NCBI GenBank assembly: GCA_958295845.1
Contig: OY282376.1
Span: 1 to 64,000, forward strand
Direction of reading: 5' to 3'
DNA length: 64,000 bases
From: Caldilineaceae bacterium
GTDB taxonomy: Bacteria; Chloroflexota; Anaerolineae; Caldilineales; Caldilineaceae
The notes beneath the pieces were generated by a model that searched no databases, was not told where the DNA came from, and was given only the letters and a program-made list of their open reading frames with translations. Each line of letters begins with the position of its first letter. Position 1 is the first letter of the stretch. Shown here piece by piece: positions 1 to 7,624 of the stretch. Position numbers and translations under genes: made by a program.

Positions 1-225
1 GTGGGAGGCGCGGATACGCTTGAGGTCAGCCTCGGTCAGGCCGTCGGGGATGTAGCTGGGGTTGGCCGGGATCCTGCCTTCGAGATAGTCGCAGGTGCGG
101 CGGTTGATCTCGTCGGAAACGACACCCTTCAGCAGCAGATGGCCTTCGCGGCAAAATTCGAGCACCTGCGAGTCGGTGAGGGTGGGTTCACCGTCGCCGG
201 TGTGATTGGTTTTGTCGTGGATCAT
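1..225 (-). CDS. Phytanoyl-CoA dioxygenase-like protein, N-terminal part (runs off window)
   Basis: 75 codons of a gene that continues past the left edge. The start is the ATG preceded by AGGAGAG at normal spacing. The segment DSQVLEFCREGHLLLKGVV matches the opening helix and strand of the phytanoyl-CoA hydroxylase (PhyH) fold and parallels the N-terminus of the gene at 624-1472 (DNEVLELCKRGYIRLDAVV). The iron ligands would lie outside the window, so the enzyme assignment rests on this paralogy. It is probably a non-haem Fe(II)/2-oxoglutarate oxygenase of unknown substrate, last in a minus-strand run that begins with the ABC importer. Confidence 0.6.
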   Translation of the reverse strand, partial: MIHDKTNHTGDGEPTLTDSQVLEFCREGHLLLKGVVSDEINRRTCDYLEGRIPANPSYIPDGLTEADLKRIRASH

Positions 226-623
226 GGTGCTCTCCTGGGTGGGATAGGTGTGCGGGTCAATTTAGCATAGGTCTGTGGTTTTGGAAACAGGATTTGACAC
301 GCGTCCCGGACTGAACAGCCCGATATTGCAGGTAGTGGTTGGCCGACCTGAATCAGAGATTTCTCGCTGATTACCGACTCTCAACTATCGAAATCTACTG
401 CCAGTCAGCTTGATCACCTGCTTGGCCGACGATGCCGGTTCGATGGCATACTGTCCGATCTTGTCCTCCATTCAATATCCGATGCCCTGCCCAAAGAAAA
501 ATGTCCGCATGTAGCGAACATTTTGTCAGAGGCACTATCGTCCCACCGGCAGCGTCAGTCAGTCGGACATTGCCGTCCTTTCTGCGTGAAGACGTCGTTC
601 CCTTCCCGGCATCCTCCTGCTTC
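226..623. other. Intergenic region, no gene seen
   Basis: About 400 bases between two minus-strand oxygenase-like genes. Reading frames here on either strand lack coding character and a ribosome binding site. The minus strand has a possible -10 box (TATGCT) about 45 bases before the start of the left gene, so that gene may have its own promoter. No convincing terminator was found. Confidence 0.4.
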
Positions 624-1472
624 TCACAGCCCCGGGGGAACGCCGAAGGGCGCGTCGGCGAAGCGGGCTGTGGCCGCGTTCAGAGGCCATGTCTGTCCGC
701 CCTCGGTCTGGAACTGCGCGTGTTTGCCACACAGCCACAGGAACATCTCGGCCGCATGGCTGGCTGCCAGCCATATATCGCGATAGTAGCCGGAGTCCCC
801 CTCCGGCAGGTAGGGCGCGTTGCCGAAGTCGAAGTCCGGATCGATGCACCAGTCGCGCTGCGGCGCGGCGGTGCGGAAATAGTTGTACTTCAGCGCATTC
901 CTGACCCCCGGCGTCTTGGCCCGCATCGAAGTTGAGCGCCGGTGCCAGATCGAGTAGACGGTAATGAAGATCGAGCCGGCCGGCCCGGCCATGAACTCGC
1001 TGCCGCGCACACGGTCCAGATGCTTGAGGTGGTCATTGGCCGAGTAGAGAAGATGCGTCCCGGGGATAATCTCGGTCGGCCCCATCTCCATTGTGCAGTC
1101 CTGCGGCAGATAGAAGACCTGCAGGTTGCGCAGCTCATGCGTGAACTTCGAATTGCCGTCGCGATGCCAGCCCTGCGCCTCGGTCGGATATTCGACGCGG
1201 TGGTTGCTCATCAGCAGCGGCAGCCCGAAATTGATGCCCAGCAGCGACCGCACCGCGCCGGCGGCCTGCGGATTCTTGATCACGCCCTCCACAAACCAAT
1301 CTTCATACAGGATCTCAGTCGGCTCATGCGAACTGTTCTTCTCCAGAAAGGCGCGGGCGCGGGCGTTGACGTCGTCCGGCACGACCGCGTCCAGCCGGAT
1401 ATAGCCCCGTTTGCACAGCTCCAGGACCTCGTTATCATTCAGGGTCGGCTCACAGTCGTAGTAGATTTTCAT
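624..1472 (-). CDS. Phytanoyl-CoA dioxygenase (PhyH) family protein
   Basis: 282 residues. The ATG at 1472 is chosen because GGAGATAG precedes it; the longer frame upstream overlaps the neighbouring gene and is not protein-like. The Fe(II)-binding motif is visible as H103-x-D105 (GWHRDGN), followed by a strand ending GPTEIIPGTH (131-140) that is characteristic of PhyH proteins, then the distal histidine at H177 (YSIWHRR) and basic residues that could hold 2-oxoglutarate. These proteins hydroxylate small molecules in the cytoplasm; the substrate cannot be read from sequence. It follows the small gene at 1477-1839 by 4 bases and is probably co-transcribed with the ABC importer. Confidence 0.85.
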   Translation of the reverse strand: MKIYYDCEPTLNDNEVLELCKRGYIRLDAVVPDDVNARARAFLEKNSSHEPTEILYEDWFVEGVIKNPQAAGAVRSLLGINFGLPLLMSNHRVEYPTEAQGWHRDGNSKFTHELRNLQVFYLPQDCTMEMGPTEIIPGTHLLYSANDHLKHLDRVRGSEFMAGPAGSIFITVYSIWHRRSTSMRAKTPGVRNALKYNYFRTAAPQRDWCIDPDFDFGNAPYLPEGDSGYYRDIWLAASHAAEMFLWLCGKHAQFQTEGGQTWPLNAATARFADAPFGVPPGL

Positions 1473-1476
1473 CGCT

Positions 1477-1839
1477 CTATCTCCACTTCTCCAGAATGAA
1501 CTCGCAGCCCAGCCCGGTGGGCCGGTTCTCATCGGGCACCAGCGCCAGATTGGGGAACTGCACGATCCGCCAGCCGTCGCGCATGGCGTCAAGCACGGTC
1601 TCGTAGGGCCATGGATCGCCCGGATGCTGCTCGACGACCTCACCGCCCTCCACCAGCGAAAACCCTATCACCTGCGAAGCCACCGATGTCTGGCCGGCCT
1701 GCAGATAGAGCAAATCCTGCTGCCCCGCACCGCCTCGGCGGAGGGCGTCAATAACCTGCCGCAGCTGCTCTTTCGTCAGCGCCCCCTTTTGCAGCGCCTC
1801 GATACAGCCCTCAAGCTGTTGAATCGCCGTCTGCGCCAT
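1477..1839 (-). CDS. Hypothetical protein between ABC importer and PhyH gene
   Basis: 120 residues, starting at an ATG preceded by AGGAGA; the longer frame adds an unlikely leader across an inverted repeat. The N-terminal half is helical and charged (AIQQLEGCIEALQKGALT, then EQLRQVIDALRRGG). The C-terminal half carries GWRIVQFPNLALVPDENR and ends ECEFILEKWR-like (actual last residues GCEFILEKWR). There is no signal peptide, membrane segment or metal motif, and I do not recognise a family. Its stop is 4 bases before the PhyH start, so the two are almost certainly translationally linked. It may be an accessory subunit of the oxygenase, but that is a guess from position only. Confidence 0.7.
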   Translation of the reverse strand: MAQTAIQQLEGCIEALQKGALTKEQLRQVIDALRRGGAGQQDLLYLQAGQTSVASQVIGFSLVEGGEVVEQHPGDPWPYETVLDAMRDGWRIVQFPNLALVPDENRPTGLGCEFILEKWR

Positions 1840-1859
1840 ATCCGTCTCCTGAACAGTGC

Positions 1860-1899
1860 GCCGGTCATGGAGATGCACGGGGCGCTCCCCATGACCGGC
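1860..1899 (-). promoter_or_regulatory. Perfect 11-bp inverted repeat between binding-protein gene and downstream genes
   Basis: GCCGGTCATGG at 1860-1870 is mirrored by CCATGACCGGC at 1889-1899 with an 18-base loop that contains a second small stem. It sits after the stop of the binding-protein gene and 21 bases before the start at 1839. No T-run follows on the minus strand, so it is not a classical terminator. It could be an mRNA-stabilising stem-loop that sets binding-protein level above the distal genes, or a regulator site. Confidence 0.5.
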
Positions 1900-1953
1900 C
1901 TGTTGATAATCACTCCTGGCGGCGGCGCAGGTCGCCCTGCAGACGCCCCGCTC

Positions 1954-3588
1954 CTACCACTGGCTCAGATCCCAGGTGCCGCCGCTTTCCGTGCTGTTCG
2001 TCTCAATGGCACGGTCGGCCCACTCCTCCCAGACCTCCTGCATACGCTCGGCAGCCTCATCCAGAGTTATCTGGTCCAGATAGTACTCCTGCAAGATGAT
2101 GAACGCCTCTTCGCGGGCGCCCGCATCAACCATGTCAGCATACGACCAGCGCATCACACTTGTCGGAATATGCGCCTTGGCCGGTTCGGCCACCTCCGGC
2201 CGCACGTTCGGCTCCACATCCTTGATCACGGGGACCAGGCCGGGGCGGCCTTTGACCGCATGGCCCCAGTTGGCGGAAAGGAATTGCAGGAAGTCAACCG
2301 AAGCCTCAAGCGTGCCGCGCTTGACGGTGGCGGCATTCACCACCCAGGCGCCGGCCGGCCCGCCCACAAACGGCCCCGGCTCCTCTTCAAGCGAAAACTC
2401 GGAATCTTCCACGCCGACCACCGGGCCGGAGGCCACGCCCACTTCAAAATCGACCTCAGGATTGCCCAGAATGGCGTCGGCCTCCCAAGAGCCACTCATG
2501 CGTATCAGCACCTTGCCGGTCAGGAAGTCGCTCAACTGCACCGGCGCCCCGATCTTCCACTCCTCGGTCACATAGGGCACCCACAGCTTTCCAAGCCGCA
2601 GCGTCTCCTTGTATTCGGTATCGGTCGCCGCGAACAGGCCCTGCTTGATGGCGCGCACGAACTCCTCAGCCTCGATCACATTGTCGCTCAGGCTGACCTT
2701 GTAGCTCAGCCGCCATTCGACCAGCCCTTTTGGCTCGATGATCGAATGATCGAAAATCAGACTGTCCCAGTTGCCGGCGGGCGAACAACACATGAGGTGC
2801 ATGGGCGTCTCATAGCCCGCTGCCTGCAGCTCCTCCAACAACGCGACCAGTGCGGTGATGTTTGTACGCGGGCTGGGGAACTCCAGGCCCAGGTCATCAA
2901 GCGCGGTCTTGTTGTAGTATATGAGCGATGGCGCCGCGGTCTCGAGCGGAATCGAGTAGTAGCGTCCGGCCAGGCTCTTGCTCTGCGCCAGTATGCCATC
3001 GAACCCGTTCTCCCATTGGTCGACCCAGCGCTCGCTGCCTGCTCTGCCCTCCTCCACATACGGGTTGGGCTGGCGGAAGTAGGTGTCCAGAGGGGTCAGC
3101 AGCCCTCTGTCGCCTTCAGCGCCATCGTAGCCGGTGCCGCCGTAGTAGCGCATAAGATCGGGGCCTTGACCGGCGGCGATCGCGGTCTTCATGTACCAGA
3201 TCAGTGCGGTCTGCGCGCCGGGCGGCGCCTCCGGCACACCGAAGGGCACGACGTCGATACCCGGGTGCATATCTTCCCACTGGGCGATCAACTCCGCCAT
3301 GTACTCGTTGCCCGTCTCACCGGCCGCTTTCTGGGCGTCTGTCAGCCCCTCGGGCGGCATGTAGCCCCCGTCAAACATGACGACCAGCTCGCCCTCGTAG
3401 TCCAGCACCGGCGGGCCGGTTGCCGGGACTTCCACCACTTTCTCGACCACACGCTCGACTTCGACCACCTGCGGCGCGCAGGCGCCCATCAGTGCGACAA
3501 GCGCGACAGCGATCACGGTGAAGATCAGGCGTCGCGGGCTTGTATACGACTTCCTCTGTGTTTGCGCAAACGTACCCTTGGTTTTCAT
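1954..3588 (-). CDS. ABC transporter extracellular solute-binding protein (family 1), lipoprotein
   Basis: 544 residues, ATG preceded by AGGAG. A lipoprotein signal peptide is clear: a basic start (SPRR), a hydrophobic stretch, and lipobox LMGAC with Cys37 as the lipidated residue, followed by a short linker. The mature part has features of carbohydrate-type family 1 binding proteins: YYNKTALDDLGLEFP, PMHLMCCSPAGNWDS, GKVLIRMSGSWEADAIL and a C-terminal SVDFLQFLSANWG helix. It captures a solute outside the membrane and delivers it to the permeases encoded just upstream (3715-4617 and 4690-5649). The length is typical of the larger members. The neighbours suggest a sugar or sugar-like ligand; the exact ligand is unknown. 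Confidence 0.92.
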   Translation of the reverse strand: MKTKGTFAQTQRKSYTSPRRLIFTVIAVALVALMGACAPQVVEVERVVEKVVEVPATGPPVLDYEGELVVMFDGGYMPPEGLTDAQKAAGETGNEYMAELIAQWEDMHPGIDVVPFGVPEAPPGAQTALIWYMKTAIAAGQGPDLMRYYGGTGYDGAEGDRGLLTPLDTYFRQPNPYVEEGRAGSERWVDQWENGFDGILAQSKSLAGRYYSIPLETAAPSLIYYNKTALDDLGLEFPSPRTNITALVALLEELQAAGYETPMHLMCCSPAGNWDSLIFDHSIIEPKGLVEWRLSYKVSLSDNVIEAEEFVRAIKQGLFAATDTEYKETLRLGKLWVPYVTEEWKIGAPVQLSDFLTGKVLIRMSGSWEADAILGNPEVDFEVGVASGPVVGVEDSEFSLEEEPGPFVGGPAGAWVVNAATVKRGTLEASVDFLQFLSANWGHAVKGRPGLVPVIKDVEPNVRPEVAEPAKAHIPTSVMRWSYADMVDAGAREEAFIILQEYYLDQITLDEAAERMQEVWEEWADRAIETNSTESGGTWDLSQW

Positions 3589-3714
3589 CGGTAGCTTCTC
3601 CTTTTTGGGCTTAAGTTCCGTTTGAAACTGTCCGTTTGCTGTGCATCGATCGATAGGCTTCTCCTCTGTTCCCCTGCACTTCCTGCATTCACGGTCTGCC
3701 CACTGTAGGAATGC

Positions 3715-4617
3715 CTAGAATTTAAGCGCCCCGCTCGACAACCCTTGTATGAACGCCTTGCGCGCCAGTATGAACACGAACACGAGCGGCAGCGAAGAGA
3801 TGACAAATGCGGCAAACATGAATCCCCATTGTGTCTGGCCAAGGCTCGACCCATGAAAGACGGATTTTGCAATGCTGAATATACCGAGCGTCACCGTGTA
3901 CACCTTGTCCGAGGTCAACGTCACCGACGGCCAGATGATGTCATTCCACTGGCCCAGCAGCAGGATAATCATCAGCGTCGCCATAATTGGCCGGCACAAA
4001 GGCAGCGCAATCTTATAGAAGACCTGCCAATCGCCCGCGCCGTCGATGCGCGCGGCCTCGAACAGCTCCTCAGGCAGCCCGGCCATGAATGGGCGGATGA
4101 GAAAGACGCCGAAGACAGCGCCGCCGGCCGCATAGGGGAAAATCAGCGCCCAGCGCGTGTTCATCATCCCCAGGCTCAAGACCAGCAGATACTGCGGCAC
4201 AAGATAGAGGACGAACGGAATCATCATCAGCATGATAATCGCATAAAAGAGCGTCTCTTTGCCGGGGAAACTGAACCGGGCGAAGACGTAGGAGGTATAG
4301 CTCGCCAGCGCCAGGGCAAGTGGAATCGCGATCCCGCTGATAATGCTGCTGTTGAGGATGTAGCGGCCCATGCCGCCGGCCATAACCCAATAGTTCTTGA
4401 AGTGATAGGGCAGTGTCAATGTCCAGGGATGCGCTTCGAACTGGTCGGCCGTCTTGCCGGCATCGATAAGCAGCAGCACCAGCGGCCCGAGGGACAATAG
4501 CAGCGTCGGGAGCAGGACCAGGTGCAACAGCCCTTGAAGACGCTGCAACCCTGCCCGCAGCAACTCTTGCTGCGATGGCCCTCTGCGGTTAACGCCCGTC
4601 GTCACGCTAAATAACAT
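3715..4617 (-). CDS. Carbohydrate ABC transporter permease, MalG type
   Basis: 300 residues; the ATG has a strong GGAGGAGAA site. About six membrane helices are visible, with the first near residues 35-53, and the EAA loop EAARIDGAGDWQVFYKIALP that contacts the ATPase. It ends ARKAFIQGLSSGALKF, a common C-terminus of MalG-like permeases. It pairs with the permease gene upstream to form the channel for the binding protein encoded downstream. No ATPase gene is present, so the importer probably uses a shared MsmX/UgpC-type ATPase encoded elsewhere. Confidence 0.93.
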   Translation of the reverse strand: MLFSVTTGVNRRGPSQQELLRAGLQRLQGLLHLVLLPTLLLSLGPLVLLLIDAGKTADQFEAHPWTLTLPYHFKNYWVMAGGMGRYILNSSIISGIAIPLALALASYTSYVFARFSFPGKETLFYAIIMLMMIPFVLYLVPQYLLVLSLGMMNTRWALIFPYAAGGAVFGVFLIRPFMAGLPEELFEAARIDGAGDWQVFYKIALPLCRPIMATLMIILLLGQWNDIIWPSVTLTSDKVYTVTLGIFSIAKSVFHGSSLGQTQWGFMFAAFVISSLPLVFVFILARKAFIQGLSSGALKF

Positions 4618-4689
4618 CCCGTTCTCCTCCGGCAGTTCGATGCCAGTGAAACGAAATCGGCCACTCGCGATCGCGCCGGCATTGCGCCT

Positions 4690-5649
4690 CTAGGCCTCGT
4701 ACTCGATGCCGGAGCGCAAATAGCGGCGCGTCATCACGGTCAGGCCGACGATGACCAGGAACAGGAGTGTTCCAATCGCCGACCCGTACCCAAAACGTGA
4801 TGAAAAGAAAGCCTGGCTGTACATATGAAACGCCGGCACCATCGTCGCCGAACCGGGGCCTCCGCCCGTCATGGCGAACTGCAGATTGAACCCCTGCAAG
4901 GTGCCGATGACATTCAAGACGATCACCAGGCGTATGGCGCCAACGATATAGGGCAGATCGACGTTTTTGATCCGTTGTAACGTCGAAGAGGAATCCAGGC
5001 GAAAGGCGTCGATCAACTCTCTGGGGATATCGATCAGCGCGGCCAGCAGGATCAACATGATGGTGGCGTTGATCCACGGAAAGCCGAAGAAAACCAGCGC
5101 AGCCAGCGCCGTATCGAAGCTGCCCAGCCAGTCATGCGTCAGAAAGTCCAGGCCAACCGCGGTGAGAAGGTTGTTGATCAAGCCATAACGGGCATGATAG
5201 ATATAGCGCCAGGTCAAAATGATCACGATGGCCGGCACGAGCGTCGGGATCAGAAACGCCGTGCGATAGAAATCCCCAAAGCGCTGGCTGCGCATCGAGA
5301 ACAGCAACTCCGCGACCAGCAGCGGCGGAATGACACCGGTGACCATGTTGGCAAACAGGAGGATGATGGCGTTCTTGACGGAGGCGAGAAAGATGCGGTC
5401 GCTGGCGAGGTCGGTGAAGTTTTCCAGCCCGATAAATCTGCCGCTGAGGCCGTCATAGTTGGTGAAGGAATAGTAGAGCGCCATTAGGGGCGGGTAGTAG
5501 GAGAAGACGCCCAGCAGCGCGAAGATAGGCACGAGGTACAGATAATACCGCTTCGCCCGCCACATCCTCTGGGCCAACGAAGCCTGACTCGCGGGATGCA
5601 TTGGAATGCTGCCCGCGTCAGCGTGTGGAGTATGCACGACGTCAGCCAT
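4690..5649 (-). CDS. Carbohydrate ABC transporter permease, MalF/UgpA type
   Basis: 319 residues with a short cytoplasmic N-terminus, a first membrane helix at YLYLVPIFALLGVFSYYP, and about five more helices. FTNYDGLSGRFIGLENF is the usual periplasmic-loop signature of this permease class. The EAA-type loop is degenerate (IDAFRLDSSSTLQRIKNVDLP), still ending in the expected LP. It is the first gene of the importer operon; a candidate promoter lies 53-82 bases upstream. The site before the ATG is weak, but no better start exists. Confidence 0.92.
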   Translation of the reverse strand: MADVVHTPHADAGSIPMHPASQASLAQRMWRAKRYYLYLVPIFALLGVFSYYPPLMALYYSFTNYDGLSGRFIGLENFTDLASDRIFLASVKNAIILLFANMVTGVIPPLLVAELLFSMRSQRFGDFYRTAFLIPTLVPAIVIILTWRYIYHARYGLINNLLTAVGLDFLTHDWLGSFDTALAALVFFGFPWINATIMLILLAALIDIPRELIDAFRLDSSSTLQRIKNVDLPYIVGAIRLVIVLNVIGTLQGFNLQFAMTGGGPGSATMVPAFHMYSQAFFSSRFGYGSAIGTLLFLVIVGLTVMTRRYLRSGIEYEA

Positions 5650-5701
5650 GAATTGTGCCTGTGGACTGGAAAGGGGCGAACTTGATGCCTCAACCCTTTA
5701 C

Positions 5702-5731
5702 ATTATATCATTATCTTTTTTTTCTCACCAA
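5702..5731 (-). promoter_or_regulatory. Candidate sigma-70-type promoter for the ABC importer operon
   Basis: On the minus strand, TTGGTG (5731-5726) is separated by 18 bases, including an A-run, from a perfect TATAAT (5707-5702). The spacing and boxes fit a housekeeping promoter, about 50 bases before the permease start at 5649. A short imperfect palindrome TTGATGCCTCAA lies between the -10 box and the gene and could bind a regulator. Confidence 0.6.
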
Positions 5732-5823
5732 GCCCCCAAAAAGAGGCCGGACCCCTGCTTTAGCGATCAGGGAATGGGTGCTATACTTGTGGATACTCAA
5801 TTTGCAGGGGAAAGGAACCAGGT

Positions 5824-6213
5824 ATGAGCGAGGTGTTTCGGGTTTGCCCCAACTGCGGGCAGGATGTGGCGATGACGGCGCGGCACTGCGGAGAATGCGG
5901 CTACAATGCGCAAGGCGGCTACCCTCTCGAGGGCCGCACCAATCTGCCGGCGGTGGTGGCGAAGGTCGGGTTGCCGGTGGCGGCGGGCCTGGCCGGTTTG
6001 GCGCTGCGGGCCGGGTTGCAACTGCTGCAGAAACAGCTGCCGACGCTGGCCGCCAACGCGCTCAGCCGCAACGCGCCGCGGCCGCCTGCGCAGCCGCGCA
6101 GAGGGCGGGGCAGCCGGTTCATCCATATCCGTTCGAAATGGTCGGTGGGCGATCGAAACGGTGTGTGGCGGTCCGGCGAGGAAGAGCATACCATCGAGAT
6201 TGACGATGGTTGA
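5824..6213 (+). CDS. Small zinc-ribbon protein
   Basis: 129 residues, ATG preceded by AAGGAACC and, further up, a possible -10 box TATACT at 5782-5787. The N-terminus carries one four-cysteine ribbon: CPNCGQ at 9-14 and CGECGY at 25-30. After it comes a short hydrophobic segment (VVAKVGLPVAAGLAGLALRA) that may be a membrane helix, then a basic proline/arginine-rich stretch and an acidic end (EEEHTIEIDDG). It is probably a small membrane-associated metal-binding protein; the role is unknown. Transcription runs away from the ABC operon. Confidence 0.65.
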   Translation: MSEVFRVCPNCGQDVAMTARHCGECGYNAQGGYPLEGRTNLPAVVAKVGLPVAAGLAGLALRAGLQLLQKQLPTLAANALSRNAPRPPAQPRRGRGSRFIHIRSKWSVGDRNGVWRSGEEEHTIEIDDG

Positions 6214-6216
6214 ACA

Positions 6217-6270
6217 TCGGTGGTCAGTGGTCAGTGATCAGTGGTCCGTAGCCCGTGATCGGTGATCAGT
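6217..6270. repeat. 7-bp GTGGTCA-type tandem repeat
   Basis: About six degenerate copies of a GTGGTCA-like heptamer start a few bases after the stop at 6213. The same repeat family recurs at 19229, 19368, 46788, 49262 and 57066, always between genes. Overlapping inverted copies (TGATCAGTGG and CGGTGATCAGT) could form a weak stem. Function unknown. Confidence 0.7.
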
Positions 6271-6301
6271 TCCCTGCACGGGCTACTGAGAACCTCTGTT
6301 T

Positions 6302-6574
6302 TCAATACTCGTCGATAGTTTGCCAGCGGGCCGAGGTGTTGCGGCGCCGTTGGGAAAGGCGCCAGCCCCAACCGGTGATGCTGAAGCCGATCGCGATGAA
6401 GAGCCCCGCCACCATATAGGCCAACAACTCCGGCCAGAGCAGAATCGCTACGCCAAAAAGAATCAGTATCAGCCCCGGGGCGATGAACAGCCAGCGCCCG
6501 AAACCGCCTGCCTGCTGTGAGATTCGCTGTCCTGTGCGGAAAAAGCGCACAGAGGATTGCTGTCCCGTAAACAT
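6302..6574 (-). CDS. Small two-helix membrane protein
   Basis: 90 residues; the ATG has AAGGGAG upstream. Two hydrophobic helices are adjacent: WLFIAPGLILILFGVAILL and AYMVAGLFIAIGFSITGWG, flanked by basic residues, which places both ends in the cytoplasm. No catalytic motif. It lies upstream of nothing on its strand and follows the protease gene at 6667-7365, with which it may share a transcript. I do not recognise a specific family. Confidence 0.65.
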   Translation of the reverse strand: MFTGQQSSVRFFRTGQRISQQAGGFGRWLFIAPGLILILFGVAILLWPELLAYMVAGLFIAIGFSITGWGWRLSQRRRNTSARWQTIDEY

Positions 6575-6666
6575 ATTTCACACTCCCTTAACGCGATGCG
6601 CGGCGTTTGCGCGAATGCAGATGCCTGCGCATCGCTGTATGCTTTTCGCACGTGAGCACGGGCTGC

Positions 6667-7365
6667 TCAGTCACGGCTGCGGGCAAACAGTATGAAGGCG
6701 TAGTACAGCAGCGTCGTGATGGCCTGGATGGCAGCCGCAACGTAGGTCAGGGCCGCGGCGTCGAGCACCGCGTTGACCCCCTTCATCTCATGCTGGCCGA
6801 CGAACCCCTGCGTCACCAGGATCTCCTTGGCCCGCTTGCTGGCGTTGAACTCCACCGGCAACGTCACCAGCGTGAACACGGCGACCGCGGCGAAGAGGAT
6901 CAGGCCGACCAGGGAGACCGTGAATCCCAGCCCGGAGCCCATGAACATACCGATGATAAAGATGATCGGGCCCAGCCAGCTGCCGATCTGCACGCCGGGG
7001 ACGATGGCGCTGCGCAGGGCGAGCGGGGCGTAGTTGGTGCTGTGCTGGATGGCGTGTCCGGCCTCGTGCGCGGCCACGCCGACCGCGGCCACGCTTTCGC
7101 TTCGATAGACCTGCGGGCTCAGGCGCAGCGTCCTCGACCTGGGATCATAGTGGTCGGACAGGAAGCCGCGCGACTCTTCGACGTTGACGTGGCCCAGCCC
7201 GTTGGAATCGAGGATACGCCGCGCCACCTGCGCGCCGGCCGCGCCGCGCCCCGCGGACACCGTCGAATACTTCTTGAACGTTGATTTGACTTTCATCTGC
7301 GCCCACAAGCCCAGCGCGAGGGCGGGCAGGCTGATGATGAAATAGAGCGGATCGAAGAAAAACAT
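6667..7365 (-). CDS. YugP-like membrane zinc metallopeptidase
   Basis: 232 residues, ATG preceded by GAGGTG. This is the COG2738 (YugP) family: an N-terminal membrane helix (FFDPLYFIISLPALALGLWA), then the zinc site H100-E101-x-x-H104 (AAHEAGHAIQHS), preceded by the family sequence RTLRLSPQVY and followed by three hydrophobic helices. VNAVLDAAALTYVAAAIQ is the usual C-terminal signature. It is thought to be a membrane-bound protease of unknown target. Length matches the family. Confidence 0.9.
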   Translation of the reverse strand: MFFFDPLYFIISLPALALGLWAQMKVKSTFKKYSTVSAGRGAAGAQVARRILDSNGLGHVNVEESRGFLSDHYDPRSRTLRLSPQVYRSESVAAVGVAAHEAGHAIQHSTNYAPLALRSAIVPGVQIGSWLGPIIFIIGMFMGSGLGFTVSLVGLILFAAVAVFTLVTLPVEFNASKRAKEILVTQGFVGQHEMKGVNAVLDAAALTYVAAAIQAITTLLYYAFILFARSRD

Positions 7366-7624
7366 AACTCACCTCGTAGAGAGTTTTCAACTATCAGACG
7401 AATCTCCGGTTGCGGCCGATTCGTTTGTTATCTGGCTGAACGCAGGCTCGGAACTGTTTTCCAAGTCTACGTTTTGAGTTTACACAAGCCTGGCGTTCGG
7501 TTCCTGACGTGCACCTGACAGGGCGCTGTCACCTGGCTGAACGGGCTGAATAGTAGCTGTATTATAACATTACGCATCCAGTATAGCTGCGGTTGCTTAC
7601 TCCTGTGTTAGCGTAGGGTTAGCT

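Noticed and set aside
1624..3594. Long plus-strand open frame (656 codons) across the binding-protein gene
   Set aside because: Antisense shadow of a clear lipoprotein gene; no ribosome site, composition typical of GC-rich mirror frames.
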